The notes below the pieces were generated by a model. The model did no database searches. It saw only the letters and a list, made by a program, of their open reading frames with translations, and was not told where the DNA came from. From Acidobacteriota bacterium (GTDB lineage Bacteria > Acidobacteriota > UBA890 > WLXD01), in the NCBI GenBank assembly GCA_012103255.1, contig WLXD01000001.1:310001-374000 (forward strand): DNA of 64,000 nucleotides, read 5' to 3'. Both the position numbers and the translations under genes were made by a program. This document shows positions 1-8,308 of the stretch, piece after piece (the stretch's first letter is position 1; each line of letters starts with the position of its first letter).

Positions 1-1255
1 CGTGTAGGTGGATGTCGGTCGGCGCGAGGCCCAGCGGCAGCCCGGTCAGACCACCGATGCCGAACATCGGCAGGAACGCCAGCGCAAACAGCATCGGCGT
101 GTTGAAGCGGATCGAGCCGCCCCACAGCGAGATCAGCAAGGCCGTGAGGATGACCACCGATGGGATCGAGATGATCATCGTGGTGGTCTGGAAGAATGCG
201 CTGATGACCGTACCCATGCCCGTCATGAACATGTGGTGCGCCCACACGACGAAGGACATGAAGCCGAGGAAGATGCCGGAGTACACGAGCGCCTTGTAGC
301 CCCAGAGCGGCTTGCGCGTGTTGTTGGCGATCACCTCGGCGACGATGCCGAACGCGGGCAGAATCAGAACGTAGACCTCGGGATGGGCGAGGAACCAGAA
401 CAGGTGCTGCCAGAGAAGCACCGAGCCCCCGCCCGCATATTCCAGAATCTCACCGGAGACGTACAACCCGCTCGGCATGAAGAAACTGGTGCCAGCGACG
501 CGATCCATCAACTGCATCACGCCCGCTGCTTCCAGCGGCGGGAAGGCGAGCACTAGCAGGAACGACGTCACCAGCTGCGCCCAGATGAAGTAGGGCAGTC
601 GCATCCAGGTCATGCCCGGAGCGCGCAACTGGAAGATCGTCACGATGATGTTCATCGAGCCGAGCAGCGACGATGTGATCAGGAAGATCATCCCGATCAG
701 CCATGCGGTCTGCCCGGACGTGGCGATAATCGACAGCGGCGCGTAAGAGGTCCAGCCAGAATTCGCTGCACCGCCAGGCATGAAGAAGCTGGCCAGCATC
801 ACGATGCCGCCGACGAAGTACACCCAGTAGCTCATCATGTTGAGCTTCGGGAACGCCATGTCGGGCGCGCCGATCTGCAGCGGCACGACGTAGTTGCCGA
901 ACGCACCGACGATCATCGGAACGACCGCCAGGAAGACCATGATGGTGCCGTGCATGGCGCCAAGCTGGTTATAAAACTCGGGCAGCATGATGCCGCCTGG
1001 TGCGTTCGCGTCGCCAAGCCAACCGCCGATCAGTGGGATCGGCGCGCCCGGCGAGGCCAGTTGCCAGCGCATGAGGATCATTAGGCAGAAGCCGAACATC
1101 AAGAAGCAGAGCGCTGTCAGGCCGTACTGGATCCCGATGACCTTGTGGTCGACCGAGAAGATGTACTTCCGGATGAAGCCCTCTTCGTGGTGTTCGTCGT
1201 GCCCGTGATCCGCGTGTCCGTGGTCGTCCACGGAATGTTCCTCAGAACCGCTCAT
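1..1255 (-). CDS. ctaD: Cytochrome c oxidase subunit I (partial, C-terminus beyond window)
   Basis: Haem-copper oxidase subunit I, the inner-membrane catalytic subunit that reduces oxygen and pumps protons. About 418 residues are visible and the reading frame is open at the window edge. Diagnostic sites: a low-spin haem ligand in AMHGT (H102), the CuB His-Tyr pair in HPEVY (H291, Y295) and the CuB His pair WAHH (H340/H341). The N-terminus is His-rich (residues 7-23), a plausible metal-binding tail. The ATG at 1255 is preceded by GAGGTG about ten bases upstream, which supports this start. The rest of the oxidase operon should lie to the left of the window. Confidence 0.95.
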   Translation of the reverse strand, partial: MSGSEEHSVDDHGHADHGHDEHHEEGFIRKYIFSVDHKVIGIQYGLTALCFLMFGFCLMILMRWQLASPGAPIPLIGGWLGDANAPGGIMLPEFYNQLGAMHGTIMVFLAVVPMIVGAFGNYVVPLQIGAPDMAFPKLNMMSYWVYFVGGIVMLASFFMPGGAANSGWTSYAPLSIIATSGQTAWLIGMIFLITSSLLGSMNIIVTIFQLRAPGMTWMRLPYFIWAQLVTSFLLVLAFPPLEAAGVMQLMDRVAGTSFFMPSGLYVSGEILEYAGGGSVLLWQHLFWFLAHPEVYVLILPAFGIVAEVIANNTRKPLWGYKALVYSGIFLGFMSFVVWAHHMFMTGMGTVISAFFQTTTMIISIPSVVILTALLISLWGGSIRFNTPMLFALAFLPMFGIGGLTGLPLGLAPTDIHLH

Positions 1256-1307
1256 GTAGGGATTGCACCTCGGCGTACAGACCAATGTCGAGATTTTGGG
1301 CGCACGG

Positions 1308-1337
1308 AGCATACGACGGCGACCGCAACGCAGGCAA
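1308..1337 (-). promoter_or_regulatory. Possible promoter of ctaD
   Basis: On the minus strand TTGCCT (1332-1337) and TATGCT (1308-1313) are separated by 18 bases, giving a leader of roughly 45 bases before the ctaD ATG. It is a sigma-70-like match by eye only. Confidence 0.35.
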
Positions 1338-1421
1338 TCGGCTACGCCGAATGAACCTGCCCCGATTGTAGGGTTGCGTCAGGCCACGCGTGCACACCGT
1401 TGGGAAGCAGCGGCGGCGAAG

Positions 1422-1985
1422 TCAGTCCGATGACGCCGCGCGCGCAACGGCGAGTGCGTCCGCGAACCAGAGCAACTCGTCAAGAAAACGGTCGCCGCGG
1501 TCGTTGAATGCGGGGTCGGTCGCGGCACCATCGGCGTCGAATGTCTTGTCGATATGAGGGACGGTCATACTCGCCGGAATCGGCACTGCGCCGAGGTTGA
1601 GCATCACGAGACGCAACGCCTGCAGCACTTGGCCGCCGCCGAATGCGCCGACCGAGTGCGCCACGATCCCGAGAGGCTTGCGTTTCCATTCGGCACCGAG
1701 TGCGTCGATCATGTTCTTCAGCGCTGCCGGATAGCCCTTGTTGTATTCGGGCGTGGCGATGATCACCGCGTCCGCTCGATCGATGGCGGCGCCGAACTCC
1801 ACCAGCGCCGAAGGCGGGTTCTCGAGCAGGCGGAGCCGCTCTTCGAGCACTGGCAAAGCCATCTCACGCGGATCGAACAGCTGGGTTTCTACCCCGCGGG
1901 ACTCGAGCCTGTTGTGGAGGAACCGCGCAAGACGAGGCGTGTTCCGACCCTGACGCAAACTGCCGATCACTATAGGTACGTACAT
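1422..1985 (-). CDS. NADPH-dependent FMN reductase family protein
   Basis: Flavodoxin-fold FMN/quinone/chromate reductase-type protein of 187 residues, predicted cytoplasmic. The N-terminal strand and phosphate loop read IVIGSLRQGRN, and the flavin-contact motif PEYNKGYPAALKN is typical of the SsuE/ChrR/azoreductase superfamily. I chose the ATG at 1985, which puts the first beta strand right after the start. A TTG at 2021, just after the upstream peptidase stop, would add 12 residues with no family counterpart. It lies 36 bases behind the M20 peptidase gene and is probably co-transcribed. The physiological substrate cannot be read from the sequence. Confidence 0.85.
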   Translation of the reverse strand: MYVPIVIGSLRQGRNTPRLARFLHNRLESRGVETQLFDPREMALPVLEERLRLLENPPSALVEFGAAIDRADAVIIATPEYNKGYPAALKNMIDALGAEWKRKPLGIVAHSVGAFGGGQVLQALRLVMLNLGAVPIPASMTVPHIDKTFDADGAATDPAFNDRGDRFLDELLWFADALAVARAASSD

Positions 1986-2021
1986 GCGACCGATGGTGGG
2001 CGAGCCGGGGCAACCGCGCAA

Positions 2022-3212
2022 CTACTTGTCGACGAGCTCGGGGTGGAGGATCAGGCCTGCGAGGAGTGCGGTGCGCTGAGCCATATGTGAAAGATCGACG
2101 TGTTCATTCGGCGAATGTGCTCCATCACCAACGGCGCCGAGTCCATCCAGCGTGGGCGTGAACTGGTTGGTGATGTTGCCGTCGGAGCCGCCTCCCGCGC
2201 GGCCGTGCCCAAGTTCGAATCCCATGGAGGCCGCGAGACTGTCCGCGGCGGCCCACAAGCGTTGGCCGCCCTCGGTGAACTCCATGGGGCGACGTCCCTC
2301 CTGAAACTCGACCTCGATTCGGGCATCAGGGTTCTGAGTCTCCAGCGCCGCGAACGCCTGCCGTATGCGCTCGCCGTGGTCGTGCGTTGGGACGCGGACG
2401 TCAACAGCCGCCGAACACTGGGCAGCGACGACATTCGGTCGACTTCCGCCCTCAACGGTTCCCACATTTACCGTGACGCCGCTCTCCGGATCGTTGAGCG
2501 CATGTAGCTGTTGGACGATGTGAGACATCTCCAGGACGGCACTGATGCCCTCTTCGGGATTCAGGCCGGCATGCGCCGGACGGCCGTGGACCGTCACCTG
2601 GTATTGCGCGACGCCCTTGCGCGCCGACTTCAGGCGGCCGTCCGGTGCCAACGACGGTTCGGCGACAAGGGCGCGGTCGGCCAGGGCCGCGAGTCGTTCG
2701 AGCGTGCGATAGGTGTCGTGCGTTCCGACTTCCTCGTCAGAGTTGATCAGAACGACGGGGCGGACGGTCGGCTCGTAGCCCAACTCGCGCAGACAACGAA
2801 GCGCGAAGAGCGTCTGAGTGAGTCCGGCCTTCATGTCGAACACGCCGGGGCCATATAGAAGGTCACCCTCGCGCCGAAGCGGCATGGTCTCCAGCGTTCC
2901 ATGGGGCCAGACGGTGTCGCAGTGCCCGATCAGCAACTGCACCGGCCGAGGCACGGCGGACGGCCAGCGTGCAATCAAGGTGCCGCCGCTTCTGCGTCCG
3001 CCGAATCGTCGGCAGGTCATGCCGAGTTCCGCGAAAGCTCTCTCGAGCATATCCAGCGCCGGCTGCTGAGCCGCACGATCGGGCGACGGGGTCTCGATGC
3101 GCACGAGCGATTCGAGGAAAGCCTCCGCCTGCGGCTGCAAGGAACGCGCGCGATCCACCAGCTGCGTCGCGTCCACTGCACCGGACGGCTGTTTCTGGTG
3201 TACGCCACTCAT
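2022..3212 (-). CDS. M20 family metallopeptidase (carboxypeptidase G2-like)
   Basis: Predicted di-zinc hydrolase of 396 residues in the M20 group (ArgE/DapE/CPG2), which removes acyl or glutamyl groups from amino acids or small peptides. Metal-binding motifs are in order: HCDTV, GVFDMKAG, the catalytic acid in NSDEEVG, then GGGSDGN and a late His in GAHSPNEH. The lid/dimerisation domain is present between them (around HGRPAHAG). The ATG at 3212 has AGGAG six bases upstream; an in-frame ATG at 3239 lacks such a site. No signal peptide is evident. The closest subtype appears to be glutamate carboxypeptidase, but substrate is inference. Confidence 0.88.
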   Translation of the reverse strand: MSGVHQKQPSGAVDATQLVDRARSLQPQAEAFLESLVRIETPSPDRAAQQPALDMLERAFAELGMTCRRFGGRRSGGTLIARWPSAVPRPVQLLIGHCDTVWPHGTLETMPLRREGDLLYGPGVFDMKAGLTQTLFALRCLRELGYEPTVRPVVLINSDEEVGTHDTYRTLERLAALADRALVAEPSLAPDGRLKSARKGVAQYQVTVHGRPAHAGLNPEEGISAVLEMSHIVQQLHALNDPESGVTVNVGTVEGGSRPNVVAAQCSAAVDVRVPTHDHGERIRQAFAALETQNPDARIEVEFQEGRRPMEFTEGGQRLWAAADSLAASMGFELGHGRAGGGSDGNITNQFTPTLDGLGAVGDGAHSPNEHVDLSHMAQRTALLAGLILHPELVDK

Positions 3213-3352
3213 CGTTCGCTCCTGTGCGGGAAACGTCATCTCTTTTGTCTATTCGCGGGCCAAGGCCCTATCATCCCCCAAAGGCCGACTCCCCGAGGCT
3301 GACTCGCAACACCCGAGAACGCGACCGCGCGTTCCAAGGAGATGAGGACCGC

Positions 3353-3739
3353 ATGAGCGCCGAATCGCACGCCGGACGAGACAGGCTGCTCTATCGGATT
3401 TTCACCGGCCTTCTTGCGGCTCAGATGTTGCTGAGCGCGGGGATCTACCTCTTCAACAACGAGATGGCACGAGACGCCTTCACGAACCTCGGCTATCCGA
3501 CGCACATCATTTACCCCTTGGCAGCAGCGAAGCTCCTCGGGCTTGTCGCGGTGGTGAGCAACTGGTCGCGTCCACTGAAGGACATGGCCTACGCAGGATT
3601 CTTCTTCAACCTCGTTCTCGCGGTGATGGCGCACCTGAGCATCGGCGACGGCGTGGAAACATCAGCGGCCGCCCTCGCGCTAGTCTGGCTGTCTGGATCG
3701 GTTTGGTTCGACCGCAAACTGCACTCGAGGCCGGCCTGA
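3353..3739 (+). CDS. DoxX-like family membrane protein
   Basis: Small integral membrane protein of 128 residues with four hydrophobic helices (roughly 17-35, 50-70, 75-97, 100-118). The spacing and the segment ending HLSIGDG match the DoxX-like family. AAGGAGATGAGG lies just before the ATG at 3353. It is divergent from the M20 peptidase gene. Members are membrane proteins of poorly defined role; no function is assigned beyond family. Confidence 0.7.
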   Translation: MSAESHAGRDRLLYRIFTGLLAAQMLLSAGIYLFNNEMARDAFTNLGYPTHIIYPLAAAKLLGLVAVVSNWSRPLKDMAYAGFFFNLVLAVMAHLSIGDGVETSAAALALVWLSGSVWFDRKLHSRPA

Positions 3740-3772
3740 TGCATGCTGACCGAGGGGTCGGAGACGATGCCC

Positions 3773-3832
3773 TTCCGGTCACGAATGGCTTTTGCTATGC
3801 TCCGTTAACCATTAGGCTTTGCCAGTAGCCTA
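3773..3832 (+). promoter_or_regulatory. Possible promoter and leader hairpin of the LysM protein gene
   Basis: TTCCGG (3773-3778) and TATGCT (3796-3801) are 17 bases apart. Just downstream TAGGCT (3813-3818) and AGCCTA (3827-3832) form a perfect 6-bp stem with an 8-base loop in the predicted leader. The promoter match is moderate. Confidence 0.35.
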
Positions 3833-3884
3833 CTGACGTGTCCACGCTCTCGCTCTGAGAACCCGCCCGCCAGGACGACTCCAA

Positions 3885-4625
3885 GTGCTCAAGAAGTCAG
3901 TGATCACTTTGTCTGCCGCCGCGACCCTGGTGGTCGCGCTGCCGCTTGAGGCTCAGAGCCTTCGCGGAAGTTCGGCGTCGATGGATCGTCAGAACGCCCA
4001 GGCACGGGCTCACGACTTTACCTTCCTGCGCGACGGGCGCCACGTCACCACTTTCGTGAACTCCGGCTTACTTGTGCGACTCCCGGGCAACTCGAACTAC
4101 GAACTGAACGCGGTGTCGTATCCCTACGCCCGCCCGGAAGTGAAGCTATTCGTAGAGCGTCTTTCCGCGCAGTTTCGCGGAGCGTGCGGCGAGAAGCTGG
4201 TAGTCACGAGTCTCACGCGGCCGCAGAACGGCCAGCCGCGCAACGCCTCTTCGCGGTCGGTGCATCCGACTGGGATGGCGCTCGATATCCGCCGGCACAA
4301 CACGCCCGCGTGCCGGAGCTGGCTGGAACGCGTGCTGCTATCGCTCGAGGGCAGCCAGGTGCTCGAAGTCAGCCTCGAACACCGCCCGCCGCACTACCAC
4401 ATCGCCCTTTTCCCGGACCCGTATCGCTCCTACGTGACCCGTCTGGGCGCCAGCACAACGGTCGAGCGCGCCGCCCCGGGCACCTATGTGGTGTCGCGTG
4501 GCGAGACGCTATGGCGCATCGCCAGGAAACACGGCACCACGCCCGCCGCGATCCAGCGCGCAAACGATCTGCGCGACACGACGATCTACCCGGGCCAGGA
4601 ACTGCGCATCCCCGCGACTCGCTGA
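3885..4625 (+). CDS. Secreted M15/MepA-like (DUF5715) protein with C-terminal LysM
   Basis: Exported protein of 246 residues with signal peptide 1-24 (cleavage after LEAQ). The middle domain carries SVHPTGMALDI (H127, D134) and PHYHIAL (H170, H172), the His/Asp/His-x-His pattern of the hedgehog/DD-peptidase fold (M15, MepA). Residues about 198-245 are a LysM peptidoglycan-binding repeat (YVVSRGETLWRIAR). A periplasmic peptidoglycan-acting zinc protein is a reasonable inference; activity is unproven for DUF5715. The start is GTG with AGGA upstream. Confidence 0.75.
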   Translation: MLKKSVITLSAAATLVVALPLEAQSLRGSSASMDRQNAQARAHDFTFLRDGRHVTTFVNSGLLVRLPGNSNYELNAVSYPYARPEVKLFVERLSAQFRGACGEKLVVTSLTRPQNGQPRNASSRSVHPTGMALDIRRHNTPACRSWLERVLLSLEGSQVLEVSLEHRPPHYHIALFPDPYRSYVTRLGASTTVERAAPGTYVVSRGETLWRIARKHGTTPAAIQRANDLRDTTIYPGQELRIPATR

Positions 4626-4644
4626 CCCGGCTCGCCAGAGTCAG

Positions 4645-6798
4645 CTAGCGACGCCGGCGACCTCCGCCACTGCGACCACGCATCGATGTCTCGCGTCGGG
4701 CGCCCGAGCTCCGCGACTGCAGCGACCGGTTCAGGCCTCCTCGATCGAGCTGACTCCGAGTGGATGTGCTCGCGCGGTTGGCGGCCGAGTTCTGCCACTG
4801 TCCGTTCTGTCGAGTTTGCCACTGGTCGCCGGTACGCCGCGCAACGTTGCCGTTGCGATCCGCAAAGACATGGTTGGCGCGGGCGGTCGACGGTCGGGCG
4901 CGCTGCATGTCACGACTCAACGTACTGCGGTCTGCGTTGCGAGCTCGCGTTTCCGGACGGTTGTACAGGTTGCCCTCGGACCGCATGGTGTTCATCCGGT
5001 CGTTGCCCACTCGGTTCGCGACGTTCGTCCGGTTACCCACATTGACGTTGTTGCCGATGTTGATGTCACCCGTATTGATCACCACAGGCCGGCGATACCC
5101 GCCACCGTACCAACCACCGCAACACGGGCGCGCGCCCCAGCCGGTGCTGAAGCCGATGCCAAACGAGAAGAACCCGTTGCTCCAACTCAGACCGAAGTTC
5201 CAGCCCGTCCACGGGTTATAGCCGACATGGAATCCCCAGGTGGGAGTGCGCGGGTAGTAGTAGCCCGGCCGGTAGTACGGCGGGTAGTACCAACCGGTGC
5301 CGCAGATCGGCACGCCGTAATACGGAAACGACCACATGTAGCCCGGCGTGTAGCCGACGTAGACGACCTCCGGTGTTGAGTCGTACACGTGCACATGGGT
5401 CGTGTTGTAGACCGGCGAACTCGCCGGGATCTCCTGGATCTGATCTTCGGGAATCGAATCCGCCACCGACCACGGACCCGTGGCCGACGCCGAGGTGAAC
5501 CACACTCCGTTGTCCGCCGCGTAGTAGCGACCGTCGATGAGCAGCACCTGCGCCGACGTGTTCACGGCGTAGGCAACACTCGTGCCTTCGATGCCCTCGA
5601 ATTCGGGATCGCCGGCGTACTCGACCTGCAGGGAAGCTTCACTGCGCTTGATCGCGGTCACTTCGGGGAGCTGGCTGTCGAGCAAGGCGTCCTGCGCCTC
5701 CTCGGTGCCGGCTACGGATGTCCGCACACCGCCAAGATCGGAGTCAGCAGGGATTTCGGCGAATGCGTCCGGCAGGCTATCGCCGCGAACAAACTCCCAC
5801 GGACCGTCTTGCGAACTCGACCGGTACCAGCGGCCGGACAGCAGGATAAACATCTCGTTGGCCGAGATCAGACGCAGCCACGGCGTCTCGGTGTTGACGA
5901 CGTAGAGCAGGTCGCCGGTGGAAAGTGCGCTCCACTCCGGCTCGCCATCCGTCGCGATGAGCTCCGTTGGCTGCGTGGCCACGACGATCCCGGGCGGCGA
6001 GCTCGGGCCGCCTTCGGCCTCGGGGGCACCCTCCATCATCTGGGCGAGGTCAGCGGGCGGAGCAGCGATGGGCTCATACGGACCCATCACGTTTCCCGCT
6101 TGATACCAGAACTGACCGCTGCTCAAGTAGGTCGGTCCGCCCTTACGACGAACCACCGCTAGAGGTGTGTTGAGGGCTCGTTCGTAGTCGCTGTTGTCGA
6201 TCTCTTCGAACAACGGCTCGCCATCAAACAGCAGCAGCACCGCGAGCTCGTCGCGAAACACGACGTCGGGTGCGTCGTTCTTGATCAGGTCGAGGCTGGC
6301 AAGTTCTTGCTGCGCATCGGCAAGACTCGAAGACAGCCGTACTCGCGAAATCTCGATACCCGCGTTCTGAACTCGTTGCTTCACGAACTCGCTGAAGCGC
6401 TCCTCTCCCGCGTCGGTCGAATCGGGCCAGCTGACGCGGGTGACCTCTGCCGTGCGAACGCGGAAAGAGTCGTCATCGCTTCCGCGTGCAAGTGTTGCCT
6501 CGAAGAAGAAGGCGCCGAACGCGGGTTCGCTGTCGTTCATTTCGAGCTGGAACGCCGCCCGCCCATGCAGAACGTTGCCCTCGAGCTTTTCCGGCTGCGG
6601 CTGATAGACCACAAGTTCGCCTTCGTCGGTCACGATCTCCTGCGGCCAGGTCGCGTCATCCTGCAACAACGCAACCGCCACCTCACCAGGCGACGGCGCG
6701 ACCGCCGCAGACGGCTGAGCGATAGCGAGTACCGAGAGCAGTGCGAGAAGTAACAGAGCGGGCTGGCGCGAGGAAGCGGCGCTGATACGTCGGAGCAT
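4645..6798 (-). CDS. Large secreted protein of the 'carbohydrate-binding family V/XII' type
   Basis: Exported protein of 717 residues with signal peptide 1-32. Residues about 330-440 contain two WYY-type segments (GRWYRSSSQDGPW, GRYYAADNGVW) in which an aromatic pair is followed by a GPW turn. Residues 480-580 are Tyr/Gly/Pro-rich, and the tail (580-717) is rich in Asn, Arg and Gly and strongly basic. Database entries of this architecture are commonly called carbohydrate-binding family V/XII, but I know of no tested function. The overall picture is an envelope or extracellular protein with a low-complexity C-terminus. It is divergent from the zincin gene. Confidence 0.55.
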   Translation of the reverse strand: MLRRISAASSRQPALLLLALLSVLAIAQPSAAVAPSPGEVAVALLQDDATWPQEIVTDEGELVVYQPQPEKLEGNVLHGRAAFQLEMNDSEPAFGAFFFEATLARGSDDDSFRVRTAEVTRVSWPDSTDAGEERFSEFVKQRVQNAGIEISRVRLSSSLADAQQELASLDLIKNDAPDVVFRDELAVLLLFDGEPLFEEIDNSDYERALNTPLAVVRRKGGPTYLSSGQFWYQAGNVMGPYEPIAAPPADLAQMMEGAPEAEGGPSSPPGIVVATQPTELIATDGEPEWSALSTGDLLYVVNTETPWLRLISANEMFILLSGRWYRSSSQDGPWEFVRGDSLPDAFAEIPADSDLGGVRTSVAGTEEAQDALLDSQLPEVTAIKRSEASLQVEYAGDPEFEGIEGTSVAYAVNTSAQVLLIDGRYYAADNGVWFTSASATGPWSVADSIPEDQIQEIPASSPVYNTTHVHVYDSTPEVVYVGYTPGYMWSFPYYGVPICGTGWYYPPYYRPGYYYPRTPTWGFHVGYNPWTGWNFGLSWSNGFFSFGIGFSTGWGARPCCGGWYGGGYRRPVVINTGDINIGNNVNVGNRTNVANRVGNDRMNTMRSEGNLYNRPETRARNADRSTLSRDMQRARPSTARANHVFADRNGNVARRTGDQWQTRQNGQWQNSAANRASTSTRSQLDRGGLNRSLQSRSSGARRETSMRGRSGGGRRRR

Positions 6799-6916
6799 GA
6801 GTCATTCCGGTTTGCCGGGTGCAGCTGCGGAGCGCGCCCGTCGAGGAGCAATTTCCGGGTCTCTCGCAAGCCTAGCCGGCCGCGCCTCCACGCGCGATGC
6901 AGGTTTTCTTGCAACC

Positions 6917-6950
6917 TTGCGGAACTATAGGGCGTCTCACTATAGTGACA
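6917..6950 (+). promoter_or_regulatory. Promoter with palindrome over the -10, upstream of zincin-padR-ADOP1
   Basis: TTGCGG (6917-6922) and TATAGT (6941-6946) are 18 bases apart. The -10 lies inside the perfect 10-base palindrome CACTATAGTG (6939-6948), and a second CTATAG is at 6925-6930. This is a good candidate binding site for the PadR repressor encoded 1 kb downstream in the same run of genes, though that link is inferred. Confidence 0.45.
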
Positions 6951-7006
6951 GACCATTCTTGAGGAGCGCGTTGGCGACTCCTGACCTTCCCCGGGTGCTC
7001 GAATCG

Positions 7007-7930
7007 ATGCGAATACGCGCCACCTCTTGGCCCGGCATGGCGCTCGTGGCCGGGCTCGTCGCGGTCCCGGGCGCGCAGGCGAGGCCGACGAGTCTTCCGG
7101 CCGGTACCCAGAGCACACCCCTGGTTGTCGTCGACTGGGACGCCACCGATGCGGCCGACGAGGCCCACGCCGCGGAGAAGATGGCGGAGAAGCTCGTTCC
7201 CGCAATCGAGCAGGAGCTGTTTCAGCGTCGTATCGAATCCCCGCGACCGATCCGCATCACGCTCCACGGTGACTTCTACGGGGGCAATCCGCCCCAAGCC
7301 CGCGTTCCACACGTCGACGCCGCCGGCACCGTCCATCTCTATCGCTACGGCCCCACGCACCTTCACGCGATGGCACACGAACTCGTTCACGCCGTGCTTC
7401 GGCGCGAGAACGTGCCGTACGGCCGCTTCGACGAGGAAGGCCTCGCTGCCTGGGTCTCCCATGTCGTGCGCCCGTCCAACGCCGGCTTCCCGACGTATGG
7501 ACAGGATCCCGCTGTTGTCTCCGGGCACTGGCTCGTGAGCGGTCTCGCGATTCCGATGAACCAGATCCGCGACGATTTCCGCGGCCTCAACCTACGGTGT
7601 TCGTTCCAGACCTATTCGCTTCGCAACGCGTTCTTCATCGATCTCGGCGAGCAGCAAGGCAACGATGCGATGCGACGCTTCCTGCAGACGATGAGGTCGC
7701 CGTCGGCGTTCTCGGACACTTTCGGCTCAACCCTCATCGAACTGGAACGCGAGTGGCTAGCCCGCGTGGAACGTCGTTACGAACGAACACCCAATGCCGC
7801 CGACCTCCGGCGCGAGTACCGGGCCCTGCCCGCTCTCGACGACGTCAACGCATGCGCGCCCGGCCGCGACTTCGGCGATGCGAGTCCGACCACCGATCGA
7901 CCCGACGGGGCCTCGCCCCGTTTCCCTTGA
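7007..7930 (+). CDS. Predicted secreted zinc metalloprotease (zincin)
   Basis: 307 residues from the ATG at 7007, with signal peptide 1-25 (ending PGAQA). HELVH (124-128) followed by an acidic FDEEGLAAW segment (E143/E144) fits a gluzincin-type HExxH plus downstream Glu. The family is not one I can name. An in-frame TTG at 6971 has GAGGAG four bases upstream and would lengthen the n-region by 12 residues; I prefer 7007 because it gives a normal signal peptide. It ends 20 bases before padR and shares its predicted promoter, so it may be controlled together with the ADOP permease. Confidence 0.6.
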   Translation: MRIRATSWPGMALVAGLVAVPGAQARPTSLPAGTQSTPLVVVDWDATDAADEAHAAEKMAEKLVPAIEQELFQRRIESPRPIRITLHGDFYGGNPPQARVPHVDAAGTVHLYRYGPTHLHAMAHELVHAVLRRENVPYGRFDEEGLAAWVSHVVRPSNAGFPTYGQDPAVVSGHWLVSGLAIPMNQIRDDFRGLNLRCSFQTYSLRNAFFIDLGEQQGNDAMRRFLQTMRSPSAFSDTFGSTLIELEREWLARVERRYERTPNAADLRREYRALPALDDVNACAPGRDFGDASPTTDRPDGASPRFP

Positions 7931-7950
7931 CAGCTCTGGTGACCCCGACG

Positions 7951-8307
7951 ATGAACCGACCGACCGACGAATTCCTGCCGCTTACCCACGTCGTCTACCA
8001 CATCCTCCTGTCTCTTTCGGCCGAGGCACGGCACGGCTACGGCATCATCAAGGACGTCGGCGAACGGACGACCGGCCACCTCGAACTCGAGGCCGGAACG
8101 CTCTACGCCGCGATCCGGCGCCTGCGCCACGATGAGTTGCTTGAGGAACGCCCTGCTCCTGAAGGCACAGATGCGCGGCGCCGCTACTACGCGCTCACCG
8201 CGTTCGGACGTGAAGTTCTGCAGGCGGAGTCAGAACGGCTCGAAGAACTCGTTGCTCTGGCCCGCGACGCCATGATCCTGCCGAGCACGCCGAGCGCCGG
8301 TGCCTGA
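7951..8307 (+). CDS. PadR family transcriptional regulator
   Basis: 118-residue winged-helix regulator. The PadR signature is clear: HGYGIIKDV in the first helix-turn-helix and LEAGTLYAAIRRL in the recognition helix, with a short C-terminal dimerisation helix. The adjacent ADOP1 begins one base past its stop. PadR/ADOP pairs are characteristic of Acidobacteriota. The upstream palindrome at 6939-6948 is the most likely operator. Confidence 0.9.
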   Translation: MNRPTDEFLPLTHVVYHILLSLSAEARHGYGIIKDVGERTTGHLELEAGTLYAAIRRLRHDELLEERPAPEGTDARRRYYALTAFGREVLQAESERLEELVALARDAMILPSTPSAGA

Positions 8308-8308
8308 A

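Noticed and set aside
8-556. Plus-strand open frame of 182 codons
   Set aside because: Antisense to cytochrome oxidase subunit I, which has clear conserved motifs.
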